From Curvularia sp. ZM96 (taxonomy: Eukaryota > Ascomycota > Dothideomycetes > Pleosporales > Pleosporaceae): a stretch of 64,000 nt of DNA. Within the stretch, counting starts at the first letter, position 1, and every line of letters begins with the position of its first letter. Where the stretch lies: NCBI GenBank assembly GCA_022457065.1, contig JAJGBQ010000001.1, positions 3,534,001 through 3,598,000 on the forward strand, in the 5' to 3' direction. The position numbers were made by a program, and so were the translations under genes. Positions 56,701 through 64,000 of the stretch are shown piece after piece. The notes below the pieces were generated by a model that saw nothing but the letters and a program-made list of their open reading frames with translations, had not been told where the DNA came from and did no database searches.

Positions 56701-58177
56701 AATGTCCGTTCTCCTGACGGATGATACGGAAACCACCTTTTTTGACTAGTGCATAGACAATGAAGTTCTTGCTGGCAGCAACCAGGGATCGATCAATTTG
56801 ATCAAAGTCCTTCTTCAGGCGAGCAATGTCCATGAACAACTCGTTGCTGAAGTAAAGGTTGCGAGGTGGCATCTGGTTGACCTGAATAGAAGCAAAGGCA
56901 CGCATGGGGAATCTGTAGACTATTACCGTCTGGTCATCACCCTTGGCGAGGCTTTCTTCGGCTTCAGCGGTTTCCCAGTTCTCTGCGACGTTGTCCTCAG
57001 CGATCTCTGTAGCGACATCCTTCAAAGCCGTTGCAAGAGGCTTCGAAAGACTGGCTTCAATCTCCTTGGCCTTGGCAGCATCTTCGAAATCTTCCTTGAT
57101 TTCAGTAGCAATTTCCGTCATAGCCTCTTGCACCTCCTGAACCTCTTGAACCTCCGGAGCATGCGTCTTCTGCTCCTTAGGTATAGGTGTAGCTGATTTG
57201 CCCTCAGCCTCAGCAAGTGCCTCCTCAATCTGCTGACCGACCTGCTCACCCAACTCGTTCACAGCTTCCGCCACAGATTCATGTGCATGAGCTGGAGCGT
57301 TCTCCTGGGCTGACGGAACGGGAGCTTCGGGGGCATTGTTCTTCTTAAGAATTTCGATCTTTGGAGCGGGTGGCTTGGAGCCTTGTTGGACGGGCGTGCG
57401 GTTGCGTGGGCTAGCAGCCTCGAGTTGGTCAAATGGGTTGACATAGGTGAACTTTGGAGCGAGCGAAGAAGCTCCAGTTGGGAAATGCAGCATCGTATCG
57501 TTGCCGTTGGAGCCGGAAGCCTTCACAGGCGAAGCAGACGATGCTGGTGCGGGAGCGGCAGGATCTGAGGGCACCTGCTCAAGCTCAGCGTCGGCGAGAT
57601 CTTGCGCGAGGTCGTCCACAACCGTTTCAGGCTTGTTGGACGCGACGGGCGGAGAAAGCACTGCTGAGGCAGCCCGGGACGAACGGCCGCTGGACTGAGG
57701 TGGCTTCGGGTGATTAAGCAGGCGGAGAAGCAAATCCTGTGGGTTCTGCTGCTGCGAGGGCACCGGCGCGGGCATAGCCTGGGCTTGGGAGGAAGCGCTC
57801 TGAGAGGCGGTTCTACCGCCACCCATCATGCTTGCCATCAAATCCGAAGTTTGAGCCTGCGACTGCTGCGAAACGCGTCTAGGCTGCCCAGCGCCAGACT
57901 GCGAGTTGAAGCGCAATAGGTTGAGAAGACTGTTCGACTGTTGTTGTGGCGTCTGCTGTGACACAAGGCCTTGTTCGGGCGCAGGTGTGTTCGCCATGGA
58001 CATGTTGGGCGACATGATCGCAGACGCGTGGTGGGGTTGTGGGCCGCTTGGTGAGGGAGAGAAAATAGGCGAAGAGACGGAAGGCTGTTGGTAACCGTGT
58101 TGCTGCTGGTGTTGTTGTTGCTGATTGCCGGAGGCGCCACTTTGGAGCCGGGCAAACAGCTCCTGTAGGTCCGACAT
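53733..58177 (-). CDS. EDC4/Ge-1-type mRNA decapping scaffold
   Basis: Enhancer of decapping that links Dcp2/Dcp1 with other P-body proteins (animal EDC4, plant VCS, fungal Pdc1-like). The protein is 1464 residues, two exons: 53966-58177 and 53733-53915 with a 50-nt intron. The N-terminus MSDLQELFARLQSGASG is followed by about 400 Gln/Ser/Ala/Pro-rich residues containing short LLNLLRF and LLLRLLNHP helices that resemble decapping-partner motifs. A WD40-type propeller follows (RIFNIALCTSTDDARERV, IIVSLDKAGRMRFWDIRSLT, AFQLWDLGLNKAVQEIHLPH). The C-terminal half has a long coiled coil (about 1150-1330) and the conserved alpha-helical end (LRAISQLVNKCNEMTRAAAP). The final exon is needed to complete that end. 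Confidence 0.88.
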
Positions 58178-58917
58178 GGTAAAGCAGGATAGGGCAGATC
58201 TATCTTGTTATTAGCAAATTGCACAAACATGCAGTTTCCATTGCTGTTGATGGCAAGCTGATGCAGCGGACAACGTACGTTACTCAATACCCAAAATTCG
58301 CGTGCGCGGCCGAAGCCTAGATTACGAAAGAGCTGTACCGCTAGAGCAGTACTTTGTAAGAAGAGAAACGCGGTTGGGCCGACGAGAAATGTAGGTGACG
58401 AGCTGCGATGAAGCGCAGATGTCAATTGACAGTGCGAAAGGGAAGCTCGACGAGTTTGAGGTGAGTAAGTTGGCGCCGACAGTCAAGCTACGCTAGCGCG
58501 ATTTGGACAGCAGTGGCGGATGCCGGGCCCGGGTGGCACGTCACCACGTCATGACAACAGATGGGTCTAGTCTCATCTATCACTTTCACACTGCAGCAAG
58601 AGTGTTTGAACACATCACAGTTGCCATGCACTGGCCTCTCAGTCGTTGTCCTCTCATCTCTCACTCATGAGTCTAGCGTTTTGCGTCTCACTTGGCCACG
58701 GTAATAGGTGAATGTAGACCTTGATCGGCTGTGGAGATTCTCTCACCGTCCGATACAGTGTTGGACGTGATATATTCCTATTTAGAGTGAAACTATATAA
58801 TTTTTTTCTCTTCTTTTGCACGACATTTTCTAGTTTTACCTCGCTGATTACACACCATCCAAGGGTTTGTACAAGGAACCGCCGCCCCACAAATCATCAA
58901 CACAAGAAGTGAACTGC
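58178..58917. other. Intergenic
   Basis: 740 bp: promoter and leader of the EDC4-like gene on the left, chitin deacetylase 3' region on the right. AT-rich run near 58780-58840. Nothing else recognised. Confidence 0.5.
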
Positions 58918-61085
58918 CTAAACGCAGGTGCCATAAGCCCTCTGGCACCCAAATATGGTCATGCATGAGGTAAAGCCGTTGGTACACCGCCCACTACTGG
59001 AGCAGCAGGAGCCGAAGCCAGAGTTCTTGCAAGTGTAGCCGGTGCTTTTACCACAACGACCATTCGGCGACTTCTTTGGAGGAGCGGATGTAGCGGCTGG
59101 GGCAGTGGATGTACGAGTGGCGGCAGCAGTGGTACGGGCCGACGTGGTCATGGTGCGTGTGGAGCTCGCGACGGGAACAGGGGAGATCGAGACGGACTCT
59201 GAAGAGGAGCATCTACCGAGAAGTGGGTTGCAGCCGACTCCGCAGTATTCAGCGCCTGAGCCGCACCAGCCGTATCTAATTGGCGTCAGATGTGTGCATT
59301 GGGTAAAAAAAAAGAAGGGGATAAACTTACTGGGAGCAACACTCGCCCTCGAAATAACCAGCGCACGTATACCCCTTTGCACCACCACATGACCCGTCTT
59401 TGGACACATTGTTTACAGGACTAGCAGTTGGGAGAGCGGATGCGGTGTTGGACGCCAACCTGCTAGAGCTACTGCCGCTGGAGAGACCGCATTTTCCGAA
59501 CCTTGGGTCGCAGCCTGTTCCACAGTAGATATCTGCGCTTCCACAGAAGCCATACTCGGAGCAGCATTCACCCTGGGCAAATCCTATTGGACCAATCAGC
59601 AAGGCTCAAACATGTTCATCTTTTCAAAGCTTACCAAGACATGTGTAGCCGGCTTTCGCACCGCAAGACCCATCAGGCGACACTGCTGTAGGTGTGGCGA
59701 CAGCAGCGCTGGATGTGGCACTAGCGGCACCCGAAGAAGTGGAAGAAGCCACAGGTGGTGTAAAGGCAGATGACGAAGCGGGCCGGTTGGTAGGAGTGCG
59801 GTACCAATTAGCCTCAGGCTCGCCCATGCATTCGCCCAGAGTAACCAACTTGTATCCCTTCTTAGTCATGACATCAAGCATATGGCCAGTAAGATTCTTT
59901 GCCGTCTGCTGGTGGATGTCGTGTGCGATGCTGAGGAATTTGTCTTGCGAAGGGTTGCTCGGGTTGATAGCAGCGTCGACTCGATTCTTTGCATTTTGGA
60001 TCAGTTCTGGTGTCACGTTGTTGTAGTCTAACAGCCATTAGCAAAACTAGTATGAACAGGGGAAAACTGGCGTGTCTACCATCGGTACTAATTCATGGGT
60101 TAGCTTATGTATTCCATGTAATGGTTCGGAATGCTTACTCTAGATCAAAGTAGGAGACAACGTATCCCAAGTCTGCAAGGTCTTTTTGGCACCCTGATGC
60201 AGCAGTGCAAGAAGAGTACGGCGGACGCATGTACGTAGGGAATTTACCAATAATGTTGGTAAGGGCCATCTAAAAGCATGTCAGTTAACATACCAGATAT
60301 GGTTTGTTGTAAAATCGCTTACTTCGTTCCTAACCATTTGGTCGTATCGCTGCTCTTTTGTAATGGCGCTGAGATCTTGGTGCGACCATGTGTGGCTAGC
60401 GACCTGGTGGCCCTCAGCGATCATGCGAGAGATCACAGAAGGCCATGCCTTGCTCTTGTCGTCGATCGCACCCTTGTTGATGTTGATACCGGTGACGAAG
60501 AAAGTGGCTTTGGCATTGTATGCTTTGAACTGATCCAGGACGTCATTGGTGTATATATAAGGGCCGTCATCGTACGTGATGGCGATAGTGTTTGGAGTAA
60601 CACAGTCATAAATGCCTTCTCCACCGTATATCTGGTTCCCGAGCTTCGGACGAGGTGTGTTGCGAGTGCTGCCTCCTGTCGGAACTAGGTTGGCATCGCA
60701 GGCAGGCCCGTACTGAAAGCGACAGTCTGGTGCCGAGCAATAGTCGGCTATCCACAGCTGTTAGTGACCCGCTCACTCCCACTAGATGCTCAGACTACTT
60801 ACGCCCTTTTCCACAATACCCTGCTACCGAACAGCAGTATCCCTCCGCGCAGCTTGCGTTGCCGTGATCGGCTCCACAGCGACCATCGGCAGCGCCGCCT
60901 TGACGCCTACTCAAAGCTTGCTTTGGACCAGCAACTCTGGCAGTGTGACCGTCGAGGAGGTTCCTACTCTTTAGTTTACCGACGTCTCTTGAGCCCGGTC
61001 CAACTATCTTTGGGATGTGACCGCCGCTGTGAGCAACCGCAAGAGGCGCCAGCAGTAGGACTGCTGATAACTCGATGAAACGCAT
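58918..61085 (-). CDS. Secreted chitin deacetylase (CE4) with four CBM18 domains
   Basis: Polysaccharide deacetylase converting chitin to chitosan at the cell wall. The protein is 616 residues, seven exons: 60803-61085, 60323-60747, 60139-60269, 60080-60087 (8 nt), 59635-60027, 59331-59583 and 58918-59275. Signal peptide MRFIELSAVLLLAPLAVA. CBM18 no. 1 around residues 66-110 (DGRCGADHGNASCAEGYCCS). CE4/NodB domain with TYDDGPYIYTNDVLDQF (catalytic Asp pair), SHTWSHQDL (metal His), YMRPPYSS, and the end FLSIAHDIHQQTA. After a Ser/Ala linker come CBM18 no. 2 (DGSCGAKAGYTCLGFAQGEC), no. 3 (DGSCGGAKGYTCAGYFEGEC) and no. 4 (NGRCGKSTGYTCKNSGFGSC). CBM18s bind chitin. All introns are GT..AG and phase-consistent. 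One CBM before and three after the enzyme domain is an unusual layout. Confidence 0.92.
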
Positions 61086-62746
61086 GATTCGGGCTGCTTA
61101 GAATCGATCGACCCTCAGAGAATCAAAACGGGCGCGGCGATGAGAACAAGCGAGTGTGTGCGAACGAATGATCGACTAATATTATGTACCACGAAAAGAA
61201 GGGAATACTTAAACGAGTGACAGACCCCTTTGACCGAGAAAGGAGGGGAAGGGTAGGTAACCAAGAAGCAAAGATTACAGCACGACCTAGGACTTGTGAT
61301 ATATATCCATTTACGCACAGCCCAGGAATGGCCGGTTTGCACAGGGTTTGAGAAAAAATCAATATTGATACCGACTCAACAGATAGCGTGCTTGGCCATA
61401 TCGGCTCGGCTCCAGCGTGTGTCAGATTTTCCGATGGCGTATCTGGGACACAGGTGAAGGTGAGCCTAAGTCATGATATCAGCACATGATGGGGTGCCTT
61501 CATACAGCTACATGGTATTTGATTGATGCCGGATAATCAAAGTCAAGGATGTAGCCAGTATCGCGAATTGCTGCATTAAGTAATGCAGTTTTGCTTTTAT
61601 CAAATGTACCACGATGATGCCCTATTGCCAGCATGGCTGACTGCACTGCAGAGGAAGATTATCCTGTAAAGGTTTAGGGGGAGTGTGGCTTTCTCCAGCC
61701 AAGAACCCGCCCCTTGGCTTGTTTCCATGTGGAGGCGCGGATCTGCTAGCACCCGCGCTGTGCGGAAACAAGAAACATGTGATGTGATATCCCTATTTCG
61801 CAGTTCCTGGTTAGGTCCAGACTTTGAGCCCTTCGTCCTCCGGCCATGCTGCATGCATGGACGTGCGCACATGCAACGCCGCATGTGCTCCTATCTTGCT
61901 CAAAGCAAAGCCAAAGTCTTTTCTCAGCTAGACAGGAATGCCTCTATCTCGCAGCTGCCTTTTCTGTCAGGCTGCGCATCAAGACGTTGCGCCGAACGGG
62001 TGGGCGAAATCTTGTTCAGAGTTGCAACATTTCCAACGAAAGCGTTGACCGCCGTCGTTTCAAATGGCGATGAGATGCCTGACCAACCATGTTCTGCCTC
62101 AATATTCAGGAAATACGATGCGCGCTGCGACAGCTTATCACAACAGAGAATTGTCGCCACAAAGTATAGTCTACAGCTCGTAAATTCGTTGCTTGATCTT
62201 TGGCTCCTGTGAGAGGCCATTGTGGAAATGAAGTAACTTTCTTCTGCACAAAGGATCTCGGTGCCGACACACGTCATGCAACTGCCGGTGGTGTCGGCGC
62301 TAACCTGGGTATCTCGGTCGGCAAGGTCAAAGAAACAAATAAAAATAGCAATGGGGTTACGGGACGTTGGCGCCTTTGCATAGCGTGTTGGGATATGACG
62401 GAGTTTGTAGACCGCCACAGTGTATCACCACGCGCATATCAAGACATCCAACCACGGACACAGTTCGCTCGGGAAAACATCATCCGCCGTTCTCTTGTCC
62501 GTCACGCCGAGGTGAAAGCCGCGAGCGAGTTCTGCAAAAAACATGGCTTTGTACTGCTAAGCAAAGCAGCAGAGCGCCTTGAAAAAGAACTGCTTCCGCC
62601 AGAGCAGCGTCCCATTGCATTGGCCGGAATCCCGTGATGCGCCAAGAACACCGTGCACGCACCAGGCATTAGGGTACAAAACATCAGCCCCGTCCCACGG
62701 CAGCTACACCAGTACACTGGCAAAAAAGATCCAAAAACAAAAAAGA
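61086..62746. other. Long intergenic region
   Basis: About 1.7 kb containing the chitin deacetylase promoter and leader, then a stretch with no recognised gene. A 145-codon plus-strand ORF at about 62200-62637 is discussed under rejected items. Confidence 0.5.
62739..62744 (-). terminator. Pol III oligo-T terminator of tRNA-Ala
   Basis: Six T on the minus strand, two bases after the tRNA-Ala 3' end, followed by a second run of five T (62733-62737). Standard Pol III stop. Confidence 0.85.
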
Positions 62747-62818
62747 TGGACTCGCGGGGAATCGAACCCCGGACCACTCCCATGCTAAGGGAGTATTATA
62801 CCACTAAACCACAAGCCC
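62747..62818 (-). tRNA. tRNA-Ala(AGC)
   Basis: 72-nt intronless tRNA read on the minus strand. Acceptor strands GGGCTTG and CGAGTCC pair over seven positions including G3-U70, the identity element of alanine tRNAs. Anticodon arm CTCCC-TTAGCAT-GGGAG gives anticodon AGC. T arm CGGGG-TTCGATT-CCCCG is perfect and provides the B box; TGGTTTAGTGG is a good A box. Discriminator A. A T-run terminator follows. It shows that normal tRNA genes in this genome keep the A box intact, unlike the tRNA-Glu at 33350-33502. Confidence 0.97.
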
Positions 62819-63279
62819 GATGCTCAAGCTGTGCTTGATTTGATGGAAGGTCGACGGAGAATTTGGAATATGTTCCCGCAACAGAAGACTTCATTGTCTC
62901 GGTCGCCTGGCGTACACTCATCCTTGAGTCGCGCGCAGTGCTAGTAATTCAAGGATCTTTAGCCCTCAGCACGTGTTTCTAGGATGCGGCTTCTTGAAGA
63001 CAGTTTCTAGGGACACAGGCTTCGTGGACTGCTTGACAAGGTAGAGTTGGTGTAAGGTGCCAGCTGCACCTAGAACTAATCAAGTAAATCTCTCTTGTCG
63101 AAAGTGGACTGCAGCGTTTGGTCACGACCTTTTTTGGCTTAGCGCGGCTCAACGCGCCTTCACTTCTTGCTCCCCACCACTAGCGATCCGAGGAAACGAT
63201 TGCTCATACAACAAGTACCGCTAGTCATCATCTTCTGCACTTCGTTCACGTCCTTGAATGGGAAAAAAACACTCAGAAA
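62819..63279. other. Intergenic, tRNA-Ala to kinase gene
   Basis: About 460 bp: 5' flank of tRNA-Ala and the promoter of the kinase gene, which are head to head. Nothing else recognised. Confidence 0.5.
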
Positions 63280-64000
63280 ATGGCACTTAATACAGCAGAT
63301 CCGCCAGGTATATCGTTCCCTCTGAGAGTTTCCATATGTCACGAGTGAACTAATCTTGAAATGTAGTTTCACTTGCAGCCTACGACCACACGAGCACGGA
63401 CGGGCTGGGTGGCGAATATGGTATCAACCCTGAGGACCCTGACATCCATGTCATCGACGCCAAGGGCGAGATTCTGGGCGGAGGAACGACAGGGCTTGTA
63501 GAACTTCTCGATTCGGGAGATGTGGTCAAGTCGCCTTGGACAGTGCCTTCCAAAGCATCAGTCTGCAAAAAGGAGATGGCAGTTGAGGCGCAGATATATG
63601 AGAGACTTGGAGTACACCCCCGACTGGTACAATTCAAACACTGGGATCCTATCGACCATACCCTAACGTTGGAATACATGCCTAATGGTAGTCTCAAAGA
63701 ATACGTTCAGCAGCACGGGCAGGAGATATCGCTATCGCAAAGGCAGCAGTGGGTGATGGAGGCCGTTGAAGGAATTGAACTTCTACACTCGCATAACGTT
63801 ATTCAGGCTGACGTTGGACCGCACAACTTCCTGCTCGATGGTAATTTGAGCCTCAAGATCTCCGACTTTGGCGGATCGTCCTTAGATGGCTCACAAGCCA
63901 TTGTCGCCCCTGGAGTGAGATACAGGCTGCCAGGCTTGGCTGTACGGACTGCGACTGTCAAGGAGGACCTCTTCGCTTTAGGCTCAACCATCTACTTCAT
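63280..64000 (+). CDS. Protein kinase domain protein (3' end outside window)
   Basis: Small fungal kinase, incomplete at the right edge. Exon 1 is 63280-63307 (28 nt), intron 63308-63366, then exon 2 continues to the window end. Landmarks in order: the Gly-rich loop region ILGGGTTGLVELL, the candidate ATP-binding Lys in GDVVKSPW, the helix-C Glu in MAVEAQIYERL, hinge LEYMPNGSLKEYV, catalytic loop VIQADVGPHNFLLD, and KISDFGGSS with the DFG Asp. The HRD motif is changed to QAD, but the catalytic Asp and the following Asn are kept. It resembles the expanded group of short fungal kinases that share the IxADxxPxNFLLD loop. Activity and substrate are unknown. Confidence 0.85.

Noticed and set aside
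62200..62637. 145-codon plus-strand ORF just before tRNA-Ala, with a protein-like C-terminal half
   Set aside because: The last about 60 codons look plausible (charged helix), but there is no family match, no Kozak-like context, no splice support and a competing minus-strand frame. Left as unsupported; transcript data could revive it.

Overview
This window is a gene-dense piece of a filamentous ascomycete nuclear genome. The evidence is short introns of about 45-120 nt (most 50-60) with GT..AG ends and CTAAC/CTAAT-like branch sites, plus fungal-only families: a Zn2Cys6 regulator, Mid1, an AA9 LPMO, GH6, a DUF7053-like protein and a CBM18 chitin deacetylase. The gene set and codon use suggest Dothideomycetes, probably Pleosporales; this is inference. 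I find 26 protein-coding genes, two of them cut by the window edges, and two tRNA genes. Splice sites were placed by eye, and wherever the whole coding region is visible and I could count it, the summed exons keep an open frame.

Layout. 1-4.2 kb: 3' part of an aldehyde dehydrogenase, then a Zn2Cys6 transcription factor. 5.2-9.1 kb: the calcium-channel subunit Mid1 and a secreted GH6 cellulase. 10.6-14.2 kb: an orphan basic protein and RNA polymerase III subunit RPC82. 14.6-20.7 kb: QCR2 of complex III, a very small CENP-W-like histone-fold gene, the NatC subunit NAA35/Mak10 and the F1 epsilon subunit of ATP synthase. 21.0-24.9 kb: proteasome alpha subunit Pre5, then VPS55 and VPS68 tail to tail, then a LOC1-like ribosome assembly factor. 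25.2-32.9 kb: an Eht1/YheT-type alpha/beta hydrolase, the cohesin loader Mau2/Scc4 and an AA9 LPMO. 33.3-41.7 kb: an odd tRNA-Glu, a JmjN-JmjC-PHD histone demethylase (KDM4 type) and an RGG-box protein. 42.2-49.9 kb: an F-box protein, a Sae2/CtIP/Ctp1 DNA-end resection factor, a RING protein with a polyaspartate tract and a DUF7053-like protein. 51.4-58.2 kb: a MARVEL-type membrane protein and an EDC4/Ge-1 decapping scaffold. 58.9-64 kb: a chitin deacetylase with four CBM18 domains, tRNA-Ala(AGC) and the start of a protein kinase.

Most of the window is housekeeping (respiration, proteolysis, transcription, chromatin, RNA decay, endosomal sorting). It is interspersed with secreted polysaccharide-active enzymes (GH6, AA9, chitin deacetylase), which fits a plant-associated or saprotrophic lifestyle. 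There is no sign of a secondary-metabolite cluster, transposon or repeat-induced AT-rich block.

The most unusual signal is at 33350-33502 on the minus strand. A tRNA-Glu(UUC) cloverleaf becomes complete only after removing a 59-nt segment from its D arm. That segment has every hallmark of a spliceosomal intron (GTAAGT, CTAATAA, TTTCAG). The gene also carries an ordinary intron after position 37. Other notable points are the VPS55/VPS68 pairing, microexons of 8 and 13 nt, and a 77-codon three-exon CENP-W-like gene that automated annotation could easily miss.
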